From the NCBI RefSeq assembly GCF_036321025.1, contig NZ_JAZAPB010000002.1:1364001-1428000 (forward strand): a stretch of 64,000 nucleotides of DNA. Direction: 5' to 3'. Both the position numbers and the translations under genes were made by a program. The notes under the pieces are model-generated. The model saw only the letters and a program-made list of their open reading frames with translations, did not search any database and had not been told where the DNA came from. Position 1 is the stretch's first letter; the number at the start of each line of letters is the position of its first letter. This document shows, piece by piece, positions 33,456-42,504 of this stretch. This DNA comes from Alteraurantiacibacter hainanensis (GTDB taxonomy: Bacteria > Pseudomonadota > Alphaproteobacteria > Sphingomonadales > Sphingomonadaceae).

Positions 33456-34145
33456 TCAGACTGGCTCCAGCGCGTAACCCGCCGAGCGGACGGTGCGAAT
33501 GGGGTCGCGGGTGTTTTCGACCGCGATGGCCTTGCGCAGCCGCCGGATGTGCACGTCGACGGTGCGCTCCTCAATCTCGCTGCCGGTGCCCCAGACCGCA
33601 TCCAGCAATTGCCCGCGGGAGAAAACGCGACGCGGATGTTCCATGAAGAACTTGATCAGCCGGTATTCGGTCGGTCCGATCTGCAACTGCCGGCCGCGAC
33701 GTTCCACCCGGTGAGCCACAGGGTCCAGCTTGAGGTCGCCTGCCTCGATCGTTTCTCCGGCGAGGGCAGGGCGCACGCGGCGCAGCACCGCCGAGACACG
33801 GGCCAGCAATTCGCGGGGAGAAAACGGCTTGGTGACATAGTCGTCGGCGCCTGTTTCCAGTCCGCGCACGCGATCATCCTCGGCCTCTCGCGCAGTGAGC
33901 ATGATGATGGGCACGTGGGCCGTCGCCTTGTCGCGGCGCAGCCTGCGGCACACCTCGATGCCGCTGGTGCCTTCGATCATCCAGTCGAGGATGACGAGAT
34001 CGGGCGGGTCCTCCGATGCCATGATCATGGCGTCGTCACCGTCCGAACTGACGCGAACGTCGTAGCCTTCGCTTTCGAACCTGTATTCCAGCAATTCGGC
34101 CAGCGCCGTGTCGTCTTCCACCAACAGCAATTTGGGCGTCGACAT
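33456..34145 (-). CDS. phoB: Phosphate regulon response regulator PhoB
   Basis: A 229-residue OmpR/PhoB-family regulator. The receiver (residues ~1-120) has LLLVEDDTALAELLEYRFES, the phospho-acceptor in PDLVILDWMIEG and the Lys in DYVTKPFSPRELLAR. The winged-helix DNA-binding domain (residues ~130-228) has GPTEYRLIKFFMEHPRRVFS and RTVDVHIRRLRKAI. It is activated by PhoR when phosphate is scarce and binds Pho boxes. It is last in the pho-pst run, 111 bases after phoU, in a gap that contains a Pho-box-like repeat in reverse orientation. Confidence 0.95.
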   Translation of the reverse strand: MSTPKLLLVEDDTALAELLEYRFESEGYDVRVSSDGDDAMIMASEDPPDLVILDWMIEGTSGIEVCRRLRRDKATAHVPIIMLTAREAEDDRVRGLETGADDYVTKPFSPRELLARVSAVLRRVRPALAGETIEAGDLKLDPVAHRVERRGRQLQIGPTEYRLIKFFMEHPRRVFSRGQLLDAVWGTGSEIEERTVDVHIRRLRKAIAVENTRDPIRTVRSAGYALEPV

Positions 34146-34198
34146 CTAGGGTCCCCTTGGGATGGCAGCACCAACGAAAGTGCCTCAGGCCCTGCAAT

Positions 34199-34227
34199 AT
34201 GTCACTTCTGTGTCAGATTTGTTGCAA
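34199..34227 (+). promoter_or_regulatory. Pho-box-like direct repeat between phoU and phoB
   Basis: On the plus strand ATGTCAC-TTCT-GTGTCAG, then ATTT and GTTGCAA, gives units 11 bases apart similar to the CTGTCAT Pho-box repeat. It points away from phoB, so it may be an unusual autoregulatory or antisense site, or chance. Confidence 0.35.
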
Positions 34228-34256
34228 ACCGACCCGCCGCGTCAATCGCCTGTGGA

Positions 34257-34925
34257 TTACCGCTCTATGTCGTCGGGATAGGAGCCCGTTGCCGAATAGT
34301 GGACCATCTCCGCAACGTTCGTGGCGTGGTCGCCGATGCGTTCGAGATTGCGGGCCACGAACAAGAGCTGCGCGGCGCTGCTGATGGTGGCCGGGTTCTC
34401 GACCATGTGGCTCACCAGGTTGCGGAAGATGCTGTCGTAGAACGCGTCCACCTTTGCATCGCGCTCGATCACCTCGCGCGCGACCACCGGATCGCGGGCG
34501 GCATAGGCGGTGAGTACGTCGTGCACCATTTCCCCTGCAACTTCGCCCATGGCGGGCAGCAGCAGCAGCGGCTCGAACCGGGTACGGCCTTCGATCCGTC
34601 CCACACGCTTGGCGATGTTCTTGGCATAGTCGCCGATGCGCTCCACCACGCCGCCGATCTTCAGGGCCGCCACGATCTCGCGCAGGTCGTCAGCCATCGG
34701 CGCGCGCAGGGCGAGAATGCGGACGGCCATGGCGTCCACTTCGGTTTCGAGCGCGTCCAGCTTGGCATCGCGCTCCACGATTTCGGCGGCGAGATCCTCG
34801 TCACCCTGGACGAGGGCGTGCAGGGCCTGCTGGATCGCGACTTCGGCCAGTCCGCCCATCTCGGCGATCAGGCCGCGCAGGCGCGTGATGTCCTCGTCGA
34901 AGGCCTTTACTGTATGCTCTACCAT
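34257..34925 (-). CDS. phoU: Phosphate signalling complex protein PhoU
   Basis: A 222-residue all-helical protein built of two homologous three-helix bundles. The metal-cluster motif appears in each: VVERIGDYAKNIAK near residue 95 and NLERIGDHATNVAE near residue 195. PhoU links PstB activity to PhoR, keeping the regulon off when phosphate is plentiful. The ATG overlaps the pstB stop (TAATG), as do pstA/pstB, so they are translationally coupled. Length and motifs are those of a normal, active PhoU. Confidence 0.95.
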   Translation of the reverse strand: MVEHTVKAFDEDITRLRGLIAEMGGLAEVAIQQALHALVQGDEDLAAEIVERDAKLDALETEVDAMAVRILALRAPMADDLREIVAALKIGGVVERIGDYAKNIAKRVGRIEGRTRFEPLLLLPAMGEVAGEMVHDVLTAYAARDPVVAREVIERDAKVDAFYDSIFRNLVSHMVENPATISSAAQLLFVARNLERIGDHATNVAEMVHYSATGSYPDDIER

Positions 34926-35755
34926 TAGCCGTACCGTCCCGTGATGTAATCCTGGGTGCGCTTCTCGACAGGATTAGTGAAAATGTCTGATGTGTGTCCA
35001 TATTCCACCAGATTGCCGAGGTGGAAAAACGCGGTCCGCTGCGAGACGCGCGCGGCCTGCTGCATCGAGTGGGTGACGATCACGATGCCGTAGCGGCCGC
35101 GCAGTTCGTCGATCAGCTCCTCGATCTTGGCCGTGGCGATCGGGTCGAGCGCCGAGCACGGCTCGTCCATCAGGATCACTTCGGGATCCACCGCGATGGC
35201 GCGGGCAATGCAGAGACGCTGCTGCTGTCCGCCCGAAAGCGCGGTGCCGGAATCGGTCAGTCGATCCTTCACTTCTTCCCACAGGCCCGCGCGGCGCAGG
35301 CTCTGCTCGACGACCTCGTCCAGGTCCGACTTGCTTTCCGCCAGGCCGTGGATCTTGGGGCCATAGGCGATGTTGTCGTAGATGGACTTGGGAAAGGGGT
35401 TGGGCTTCTGGAACACCATGCCCACGCGGGCGCGGAGCTGCACCACGTCCATGCCGCTGGCGTAGATATCCTCGCCGTCCAGCTCGATGCACCCGGTGAC
35501 GCGAGCCGAAGGGATCGTGTCGTTCATGCGATTGAGCGCACGAAGGAAGGTGGACTTGCCGCAGCCGGAAGGGCCGATGAAGGCCGTCACGAATTCGGTG
35601 TAGACGTCGATGTCCACGTTATCGATCGCCTTCTTCGAACCATAGTAGACGTCCACGCCGCGCGCCCGCATCTTGGGCTCGCCGGTCTGGACGTTTTCGT
35701 GTTCGAGCGATTTCTGCGCCTGGTTCGCCAGGGGGGACTCGGCTGTATCGGACAT
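34925..35755 (-). CDS. pstB: Phosphate ABC transporter ATP-binding protein PstB
   Basis: A 276-residue ATPase of the PstSCAB phosphate importer. Walker A is GPSGCGKSTFLRALNRMND, the Q-loop is VFQKPNPFPKSIYDNIAYGP, the signature is LSGGQQQRLCIARAIA and Walker B is VILMDEPCSALDP, followed by the switch His in VIVTHSMQQAARVS. The N-terminal ~30 residues before the ABC domain are variable. ATG at 35753-35755 is preferred, overlapping the pstA stop (TAATG); an in-frame ATG two codons earlier (35761) is possible. It supplies energy for phosphate uptake. Confidence 0.96.
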   Translation of the reverse strand: MSDTAESPLANQAQKSLEHENVQTGEPKMRARGVDVYYGSKKAIDNVDIDVYTEFVTAFIGPSGCGKSTFLRALNRMNDTIPSARVTGCIELDGEDIYASGMDVVQLRARVGMVFQKPNPFPKSIYDNIAYGPKIHGLAESKSDLDEVVEQSLRRAGLWEEVKDRLTDSGTALSGGQQQRLCIARAIAVDPEVILMDEPCSALDPIATAKIEELIDELRGRYGIVIVTHSMQQAARVSQRTAFFHLGNLVEYGHTSDIFTNPVEKRTQDYITGRYG

Positions 35756-37014
35756 TACCATTTCTTCTCGAATCGGTTGCGCAGATAGATGGCGAGGCCA
35801 TTCATCAGCAGCAGGAATATCAATAGCACGATAATCGCCGCACTTGTGCGTTCGACGAAACCGCGATCGATCTCGTCGGACCAGAGGAAGATCTGCATCG
35901 GCAGAACCGTGGCGTTGTCGGTAAACCCGTCGGGCGGGCTGGCGACGAAGGCACGCATGCCGATCAGCAGCAGCGGGGCGGTCTCGCCCAGCGCGCGGGC
36001 CATGCCGATGATCGTGCCGGTCAGGATGCCGGGCAGGGCGAGCGGCAGCACGTGGTGGAACACCACCTGGACGGGTGAGGCACCGATGGCGAGCGCACCG
36101 TCGCGGATCGACGGCGGCACCGCCTTGATGGCGTTGCGCCCGGCAATCACGATCACCGGCATCGTCATCAGCGCAAGCGTCATGCCTCCGATCAGCGGCG
36201 CGGAGCGATAGCTGGGGAAGATCCACAGGAAGACGGCGAGGCCCAGCAGGCCGAAGATGATGGATGGCACAGCGGCCAGGTTGTTGATCGACACCTCGAT
36301 CAGGTCGGTCCATCGATTCTTCGGCGCATATTCCTCGAGATACAGGGCCGCCAGCACGCCGATGGGGAAGGCCAGGGCGAGGGTTACGATCATGGTCAGG
36401 ATCGATCCCTTCAGCGCGCCCCAGATGCCCACGAGCTGCGGGTCCGTCGCGTCGGAGCGCTCGAGGAAGCCGCTGTCGAACCGGTCCGCCAGCACGCCTT
36501 CTTCCGCTAGCCGCTGGGCAAGCGGCTGGAGATCGGCATTACCGTCACCCGCCAGCGCACTTGCCAGCGATTCGGTAGTAGGAAGCGAAAAGGTGCTCTG
36601 TCCGCGCAGCAGCGAGGGGTCCTCGGCGAGATCCTCCGCGACGATGCGCCAGGCCTCGCTGTTCAGCTGGGCCGCGGCTTCCTCGCCCAGCGCCCTTTCG
36701 GCGCTGAACTGCACGAGATCCGGAAGCCCCTGGTTGCGCAACGATTGCTCGATCGCGCGCTCGTCTCCGATGGAGGGGTTCACCGTGAGGCCGGTCTGCG
36801 TGAAATCGATTGGCACGCTCAGTTCGGCGCGCTGGAATCCGCCGATCCCGTTGATCGTCATGGTGATCAACAGGAACAGCAGGACGGCTACCGAAAACAC
36901 GATCGCGGAAAGACCGGCGATCTTGAATCGCCTCTCCGCAGCATAACGCTTCTTCAGTCGGGCTTCGAACGCCGGCGTGCGCGTTGGCCGCACCTTGTGG
37001 ACAGTCTCACTCAT
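35755..37014 (-). CDS. pstA: Phosphate ABC transporter permease PstA (with N-terminal DUF3333 region)
   Basis: A 419-residue permease. After the first membrane helix (residues ~30-55) there is a ~140-residue periplasmic insert (DUF3333-like region, residues ~60-195), seen in alphaproteobacterial PstA but not in the shorter E. coli protein. The rest holds five helices with the transporter-coupling motif GALAIGASPVQVVFHHVLPL and RALGETAPLLLIGM. It forms the membrane channel with PstC, whose gene overlaps its start by 8 bases. Confidence 0.95.
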   Translation of the reverse strand: MSETVHKVRPTRTPAFEARLKKRYAAERRFKIAGLSAIVFSVAVLLFLLITMTINGIGGFQRAELSVPIDFTQTGLTVNPSIGDERAIEQSLRNQGLPDLVQFSAERALGEEAAAQLNSEAWRIVAEDLAEDPSLLRGQSTFSLPTTESLASALAGDGNADLQPLAQRLAEEGVLADRFDSGFLERSDATDPQLVGIWGALKGSILTMIVTLALAFPIGVLAALYLEEYAPKNRWTDLIEVSINNLAAVPSIIFGLLGLAVFLWIFPSYRSAPLIGGMTLALMTMPVIVIAGRNAIKAVPPSIRDGALAIGASPVQVVFHHVLPLALPGILTGTIIGMARALGETAPLLLIGMRAFVASPPDGFTDNATVLPMQIFLWSDEIDRGFVERTSAAIIVLLIFLLLMNGLAIYLRNRFEKKW

Positions 37015-38392
37015 AGGCTTCGCGGAACCTCTTCACGACGCGCAGCGCGATGATGTTGAGAACCAGGGTCACCATGAACAGGACGAAGCCCAGCGCGAAC
37101 GCGGCAAGCGTTGCAGGATGGTCGAAACTGCCTTCGCCGGTGAGCAGGGCGACGATCTGCACGGTCACCGTGGTCATCGCCTCCAGCGGGTTGGCAGACA
37201 GGTTGGCGGCAAAGCTCGCCGCCATCACCACGATCATGGTTTCGCCGATGGCACGGCTGATCGCCAGCATGATGCCGGCAACGATGCCCGGCAGCGCGGC
37301 GGGGACGAGGACGCGCTTGATCGTTTCGTTCTGTGTCGCGCCCATGGCCAGCGATCCGTCCTTCATCGCCTGCGGCACGGCGGCGATGGAATCGTCGGCC
37401 ATGGAGGACACGAACGGAATGATCATCACGCCCATCACCAGTCCCGCGGCCAGCGCGCTTTCGCTCGAGGGGTTGGAGATGCCCATCGAGAGGGCGATGT
37501 CGCGGATCGCCGGGGCGATGGTGAGCGCGGCGAAATAGCCGTAGACCACCGTCGGGACACCGGCGAGGATTTCCAGCGCGGGCTTGATCCACGTGCGCAC
37601 CCGCGGCGCGGCATACTGGTTGAGGTAGATCGCGCTCATCATGCCCAGCGGAATGGCCACGATCATGGCGATGATCGCACCGATGAACAGCGTGCCCCAG
37701 AACAGCGGGATCGCGCCGTAGCGGTCGCCGTCGGGATTACTGGCGCTGCTCATGGGATCGGGCGACCAGTTGGTGCCGAACAGGAAATCGATCGGCGATA
37801 CCATCGTGAAGAAACGGACGGTTTCGAACACCAGGCTGGCAAGGATCCCCAGCGTGGTGAGAATCGCCACGAGTGAGGCGATCAGCAGCGTCGTCAGCAC
37901 CGCGCGTTCCACCCGCGTCCGCGCGCGGAAATCGGGTTTCAGCCGCAGGAATGCGAAGGCGGCACCGCAGCCAGCCACCAGCAGGGTGACCACGAAGCCT
38001 ATGATCTGATAGCGGAAGATCGCCTCTTCGAAGGGTTCGACCAATGCAGCGGCATCGGCGTTGAAGACGCCCGCGGAAGCGCCCGTGGCGACGGCCCGCG
38101 CTTCCGAGAGCATGGTATCGCGCTGCATGCCGAAGGCGGGCAGATTTTCCGCAGACGGGCTGGCCAGCACATGCTGCAGGATCAGCTGTTCGGAAATCGG
38201 CGCCCAGCTCAGGGCGAAGACGATCGTCGGCACGACGATCCACAGAGCGGCGTACCAGGCGTGGTAGACAGGCAGGGACGCGATACGATTGTTCGCGCTC
38301 GCGCGGCGAAACATCGCGGCGCGCGAGCGTGCGACCAGCCAGCCGGCCAGCCCCAGTCCGAGGACCAATAGGATCAGGGTGCTGGCCGACAT
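37007..38392 (-). CDS. pstC: Phosphate ABC transporter permease PstC
   Basis: A 461-residue permease partner of PstA. The N-terminal third has extra membrane helices and a periplasmic loop (residues ~1-150), the core has SPIDFLFGTNWSPD and the coupling motif GSLAMGATQNETIKRVLVPAALP followed by SRAIGETMIVVMAA, so helices meet PstB normally. Like PstA it is longer than the E. coli version, as is usual in alphaproteobacteria. pstS ends 18 bases upstream. Confidence 0.95.
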   Translation of the reverse strand: MSASTLILLVLGLGLAGWLVARSRAAMFRRASANNRIASLPVYHAWYAALWIVVPTIVFALSWAPISEQLILQHVLASPSAENLPAFGMQRDTMLSEARAVATGASAGVFNADAAALVEPFEEAIFRYQIIGFVVTLLVAGCGAAFAFLRLKPDFRARTRVERAVLTTLLIASLVAILTTLGILASLVFETVRFFTMVSPIDFLFGTNWSPDPMSSASNPDGDRYGAIPLFWGTLFIGAIIAMIVAIPLGMMSAIYLNQYAAPRVRTWIKPALEILAGVPTVVYGYFAALTIAPAIRDIALSMGISNPSSESALAAGLVMGVMIIPFVSSMADDSIAAVPQAMKDGSLAMGATQNETIKRVLVPAALPGIVAGIMLAISRAIGETMIVVMAASFAANLSANPLEAMTTVTVQIVALLTGEGSFDHPATLAAFALGFVLFMVTLVLNIIALRVVKRFREAYE

Positions 38393-38410
38393 TTCCGCTT
38401 GGTTGCTTCC

Positions 38411-39454
38411 CTAGTCGAGGTCGGAGGCGGCGAGCGGCGTAAAGTCGCTCGCGGCTGCGTTGCTGCGCGCCATAGCGGCTTCAGGATTTGGCACAAGACC
38501 CACCTCGGCCAGCGGTCCGCCCGATCCCCAGTTGTTCGCCCATTCCGCGACGAATTCGCGAAGGCCCGGAATGGCATCCAGGTGCTGGTTTTTGACGTAG
38601 ATGTACAGCGGGCGGGCGCCGACGTAGTCGAAGCTCGAGATGTTCTCGTAGGTCGGCTCGACACCGTTCATGGTCAGGCCGTGAACGCGGTCGGAATTGG
38701 CCTCGAGGTAGGAGAATCCGAAGATACCGATCGCGTCGGCGTTACCTTCGATCTTCTGCACGATCAGGTTGTCCTGCTCGCCCTGCTCGACATAGGCGCC
38801 GTCGTTGCGAAGTTCGGTGCAGACCGCTTCGTAACGGTCCTCGTCCTGCTCTTCGAGTTCGGCCATGCCTTCACCCGATTCGCAGCCGACCAGCAGCACG
38901 AGTTCGTTCAGCGCATCGCGCGTGCCCGAGGTGGAGGGCGGGCCGTAGACCAGGATCGGCTTGTTCGGCAGCGACGGGTCGATGTCGCTCCACATCTCGT
39001 TGGTCTGCTCTTCGCCGTAGGGGTTGGCGGCGATCGCCTCGTAGACGATCTCCGGCGTCAGGTCGAAATCGATGCCGTCGGTGGCGCTGGCGAAGGCGAT
39101 CCCGTCCAGGCCGACCTGGATTTCGGTGATGTTCTCCACGCCGTTCTGCTGACAGGTCTCGAACTCGCTCGGCTTCATGCGGCGCGAAGCGTTAACGATG
39201 TCGGGGGTTTCCGGCCCCACGCCCTGACAGAACAGCGCCATGCCGCCACCCGTCCCGGTCGATTCGATGATCGGCGAGGCGAAATCGTGGTTGCGGGTGA
39301 AGCTTTCCGCCACGCGGGTCGCGAAGGGATAGACGGTGGACGAGCCGACGGCGCGAACGGAATCGCGCGTGTCGGCACCGCCGCCGGCATTGTTGCAAGC
39401 GGCCAGTGCCACAAGGGCAAGCGCCGAAGCGGCATTACGCAATTTGAATGTCAT
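38411..39454 (-). CDS. pstS: Phosphate-binding lipoprotein PstS
   Basis: A 347-residue substrate-binding protein. The signal and lipobox are ASALALVALAACNN (lipidated Cys near residue 20), so it is likely membrane anchored. Phosphate-site motifs are RAVGSSTVYPFATRVAESF, STGTGGGMALFCQG and PPSTSGTRDALNE. It captures phosphate in the periplasm and passes it to PstC/PstA. ATG at 39452-39454 is preferred over 39466 because AGGA lies 5 bases before it. A Pho-box pair lies about 50 bases upstream. Confidence 0.94.
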   Translation of the reverse strand: MTFKLRNAASALALVALAACNNAGGGADTRDSVRAVGSSTVYPFATRVAESFTRNHDFASPIIESTGTGGGMALFCQGVGPETPDIVNASRRMKPSEFETCQQNGVENITEIQVGLDGIAFASATDGIDFDLTPEIVYEAIAANPYGEEQTNEMWSDIDPSLPNKPILVYGPPSTSGTRDALNELVLLVGCESGEGMAELEEQDEDRYEAVCTELRNDGAYVEQGEQDNLIVQKIEGNADAIGIFGFSYLEANSDRVHGLTMNGVEPTYENISSFDYVGARPLYIYVKNQHLDAIPGLREFVAEWANNWGSGGPLAEVGLVPNPEAAMARSNAAASDFTPLAASDLD

Positions 39455-39500
39455 GATGTTCCTCATTTCGGTTCAGATGGCAGACCGCTAGGTCTACTGT

Positions 39501-39518
39501 ATGACGCCATTGCGACAA
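39501..39518 (-). promoter_or_regulatory. Probable Pho box upstream of pstS
   Basis: On the plus strand ATGACGC-CATT-GCGACAA (read on the minus strand TTGTCGC-AATG-GCGTCAT), two 7-base units 11 bases apart in the orientation expected for pstS. Several bases differ from CTGTCAT, so it is a moderate match. Confidence 0.5.
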
Positions 39519-39576
39519 TCGCGAGTTCGGTACGTGACCGCTTGTCACGAGTGTCGCCGGCAATTTGCGGAATTGT

Positions 39577-40962
39577 CTAGAAATCGATCTGCGCCCGCAT
39601 CCCCAATACGTCGACGGAATAATCGCGGCTTCCATTCGCCGCGGCATGAACGGCATCGTCGTATTCCAGACGGCCGTAGTTGACGGTCAGCCGGGTGTAG
39701 TCGGTCGGCACCCAGACTAGCGACGCGAAATAACCGTTCTGTTCGCCGCCGATGATTCCCGCGTCGGCATCGCTGAGATCGAGGTAGTCGTAGCGGACAT
39801 TGACCTGCAGCGCACCCATTCCGCCTTCATCCACCGGATTTGCGGGACGCGTGCGATCGAACTTGCCACCCTTGTAGCCGCGGCTGTCGCCAGGCGTCAG
39901 GAAAAGGCCGGCTTCGGCATAGCCGCCGAAGAATGTCGCATCCTCCATCGCGGGGGCAGGCCTGTTCGCGGTCTGCCAGAAGGCTTCGCCCACGGCGTGG
40001 AACGGACCACTGATGAAGCCGCTTTCGATCCCGGCGCCGAATTCGCTCGTCGCGCCGAAGTCGCCGGTGTTGATGAAGCGCTCTGACGTGAAATGCACCA
40101 GCGGGCGCTGGCGATAGCGCACGGTCTCTCCATCGGCGACGTCGGTGAAATGCACCGAGCCGCCGAAATGCAGCTGCGCATCGCCGATCTGAGGGCTGGC
40201 GACAATGCGGGCATCGCCGCTCCACGTATCGCCGGGTAGGTCGGCGATGTTGTCTGTGAAGACACCGGCCTGCAGCATAACGACCTCGCCGATGTCGACC
40301 TCGGCAGAAACGCCAAGGCGCCGCTCGAACCCGAACGCATCGGTGAATGCGGCCCGCTCGATAAAGGACGACCAGCGGCTGCTCGTCAGTTCTTCCAGCG
40401 ACTGGAAATTGTTGTGCTGCCCAACCGTCAGCGCGAGGGGGCCGTCGTCATAGGTGATGATCGCATCGGTCACGGCGACTTCGTCACCGGCGAAGTCCAC
40501 TTCCACCTTGTAGCCGAAGCCGCCGGGGATATCGCCGCTCATGCCCAGGCGGGCACGCCGGATCTCGCTGCCGAAACCGTCGGGGCGACCCGTCGATTCG
40601 GGGGACGAGACAAAGCCGCCATCGATGTTCAGGCGGCCGAAAGGCTTGAACGACCATCCGCCCTCGGCCTCGAATTCCGGCGCGCCGCTCCAACCGACCG
40701 CCAGGGGCGTATCGGTCTCAACGGACGGTGTGGCGGAGGCAAGGGGCTGCGGAGCCGCGGACGGTGCCGAAGCTTGAACCGGTGCCGCCGAGGACTGGGC
40801 TGGCGGAGTCGATTCGAGTTCCTGCACGCGCTGCGTTAGTCTCTCGACCTCGGCGCGAAGCACGGCCAATTGTTCTTCGACCGTAAGGGTTTCCTGCGCC
40901 TGGGCAACCGCCGGGGAGAGGGCGGTTCCGAACAGGAGGGCACTGGCGACAAGCTTTTTCAT
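39577..40962 (-). CDS. Phosphate-selective porin O/P family outer-membrane protein
   Basis: A 461-residue outer-membrane porin. A signal peptide (MKKLVASALLFGTALSPAVAQA) is followed by a short coiled coil (LAVLRAEVERLTQRVQELES), a Ser/Pro/Ala-rich linker to about residue 85, and a beta-barrel of the OprO/OprP family ending in a terminal Phe (MRAQIDF) as needed for BamA insertion. It should give phosphate or polyphosphate passage across the outer membrane. It sits between phoR and pstS and has a three-unit Pho box upstream, so PhoB control is likely. Confidence 0.9.
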   Translation of the reverse strand: MKKLVASALLFGTALSPAVAQAQETLTVEEQLAVLRAEVERLTQRVQELESTPPAQSSAAPVQASAPSAAPQPLASATPSVETDTPLAVGWSGAPEFEAEGGWSFKPFGRLNIDGGFVSSPESTGRPDGFGSEIRRARLGMSGDIPGGFGYKVEVDFAGDEVAVTDAIITYDDGPLALTVGQHNNFQSLEELTSSRWSSFIERAAFTDAFGFERRLGVSAEVDIGEVVMLQAGVFTDNIADLPGDTWSGDARIVASPQIGDAQLHFGGSVHFTDVADGETVRYRQRPLVHFTSERFINTGDFGATSEFGAGIESGFISGPFHAVGEAFWQTANRPAPAMEDATFFGGYAEAGLFLTPGDSRGYKGGKFDRTRPANPVDEGGMGALQVNVRYDYLDLSDADAGIIGGEQNGYFASLVWVPTDYTRLTVNYGRLEYDDAVHAAANGSRDYSVDVLGMRAQIDF

Positions 40963-41004
40963 GACAATCAGATTTCACTTTTGTGGCGAAAGTGTGTGCC
41001 CGCT

Positions 41005-41033
41005 ATGACTTGTTTATGACGCCTTTGTTACAG
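41005..41033 (-). promoter_or_regulatory. Pho box (three direct repeats) upstream of the porin gene
   Basis: On the plus strand ATGACTT (41005-41011), GTTT, ATGACGC (41016-41022), CTTT and GTTACAG (41027-41033), 11-base periodicity. On the minus strand the central pair reads GCGTCAT-AAAC-AAGTCAT, close to the CTGTCAT-N4-CTGTCAT consensus and facing the porin start at 40962. Confidence 0.7.
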
Positions 41034-41102
41034 GACGTGCCGCAGCCTTCCCAACTTGGGGAAAACCTGTCGACAACTTGTGTGAAATAAAGGTGGCGCT
41101 GG

Positions 41103-42290
41103 CTAGTCGCCGGTCTGGACCAGCGGCAGTCGTACCGTGACGGTAGTGCCGTCACCAAGCTTGCTGTCGATATCCAGGCGGCCCCGATGGCGCTCCACGA
41201 TATGCTTGCAGATGGCGAGGCCGAGACCCGTGCCGCCGGCAGCACGGCTGCGCCCGGGGTCCGTCCGGTAGAAGCGCCTGGTCAGGTGCGGCAAGTGTTC
41301 GGGCGCTATGCCTTCCCCGTGGTCGCGAACGGTCAGCACGGCCATGTCGCGTTGGCCTTGTTGCAGAGTGACCTCGACGGGCTTGTCCTCGCCGCCGTAT
41401 TTGAGCGCGTTGTCCACTAGGTTGCGAACCAGCTGTTCCAGCTGGCGCGTGTCTCCACGCACTGAAAGGTCATCATCCTCGATCGTGATGGCCACCCGTT
41501 CGAATCTTTCCAGGCCAGCGCCGTCGCGGGACGCCTGTCGCACCAGGGGTGCCAGCAGCAGGGCTTCGCGAGGCTGGTCATGCTTTTCGGCCTCAACCCG
41601 GCTCAGCGACATGAGATCGTCGACAAGCGTCTGCAGCCGACGAGCTTCGCGCAGGACCGTGGAATAGAAGCGGTTCGCCTGCTTCGGGTCGATATCCTGG
41701 CCTTCGTCCTCCAGCGTTTCCATGTAGCCGATGATCGAGGCCAGCGGCGTACGCAGTTCATGGCTGGCATTGGCCACGAAATCGGTGTGCGCTCGGCTGA
41801 TATCGGCTTCGGAAGTGCGGTTGATGAGTTCGATCAGCGAATAGCGCTCGTCGATCTGCTGCCTGGTCATCTGCCAGTTGCTTCTCGGCCCGGTCAGTCC
41901 CTGCACGGTGACGCTGCCGCCGCCCGGGCGCGAGAGCAGATCCACCGCTGCAGGATGGCGTAGCGCGACACGCGCGTCCTGACCGATGATGTGAGCGCCG
42001 ATGGCTTCCCTCGCGTTCACGTTGGCCACGATGATGCGATTGTTGTCCAGCAACAGGAGCGGAAGGCCGGAATGCTCGATCAGGTCGCGCATGCCCGACC
42101 GGGTGATCTGCATGGCCTCCTGCGGCGCCTTGCGCGGTTCCGGCGGGGGTGGGGGAATCAGCCAGAACGATAGGATCCACACGCCGATGAAGGCCAGCGC
42201 CAGCCCTACGCCCACGCCGGAGAACATCAGCACTGCGCCGCTGACCACGGCGAGGGCTACTCCAGCAATCGGGATGCGCAAGCCTTTCAT
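41103..42290 (-). CDS. phoR: Phosphate regulon sensor histidine kinase PhoR
   Basis: A 395-residue membrane sensor kinase. Two N-terminal membrane helices (residues ~5-45) precede a proline run, a PAS-like domain (LPLLLLDNNRIIVANVNARE), the His-box DFVANASHELRTPLASIIGY and the ATPase boxes RNLVDNALKYGGED, DHGEGIAPEHLPHL and GGTGLGLAICKHIVE. It phosphorylates PhoB at low phosphate; with PhoU and Pst it senses phosphate uptake. Unlike many organisms, phoR lies at the opposite end of the cluster from phoB, 7 kb apart. Confidence 0.93.
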   Translation of the reverse strand: MKGLRIPIAGVALAVVSGAVLMFSGVGVGLALAFIGVWILSFWLIPPPPPEPRKAPQEAMQITRSGMRDLIEHSGLPLLLLDNNRIIVANVNAREAIGAHIIGQDARVALRHPAAVDLLSRPGGGSVTVQGLTGPRSNWQMTRQQIDERYSLIELINRTSEADISRAHTDFVANASHELRTPLASIIGYMETLEDEGQDIDPKQANRFYSTVLREARRLQTLVDDLMSLSRVEAEKHDQPREALLLAPLVRQASRDGAGLERFERVAITIEDDDLSVRGDTRQLEQLVRNLVDNALKYGGEDKPVEVTLQQGQRDMAVLTVRDHGEGIAPEHLPHLTRRFYRTDPGRSRAAGGTGLGLAICKHIVERHRGRLDIDSKLGDGTTVTVRLPLVQTGD

Positions 42291-42372
42291 GGGAAGGCCT
42301 CATGCGCGAGAATTATTACGGTTTCCAGCAATAAGGGAAAATCATCCCCGCATGGATGCGCTGCGAGAGTGA

Positions 42373-42447
42373 TGGTGACCCCTACGGGAATCGAACCCGT
42401 GTTTCAGCCGTGAGAGGGCCGCGTCCTGACCGCTAGACGAAGGGGCC
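42373..42447 (-). tRNA. tRNA-Glu (anticodon CTC)
   Basis: A 75-base tRNA with encoded CCA (complement of 42373-42375). Acceptor GGCCCCT pairs with AGGGGTC, the anticodon loop is CTCTCAC (anticodon CTC, reads GAG) and the T arm is ACGGG-TTCGATT-CCCGT. It differs from the neighbouring tRNA-Glu at only two bases. Confidence 0.95.
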
Positions 42448-42504
42448 GTGGCCGATAGCTCGGCCTGGCAGGTTGCCATGCATGCTGGTAGGCAAATCCA
42501 TCGC

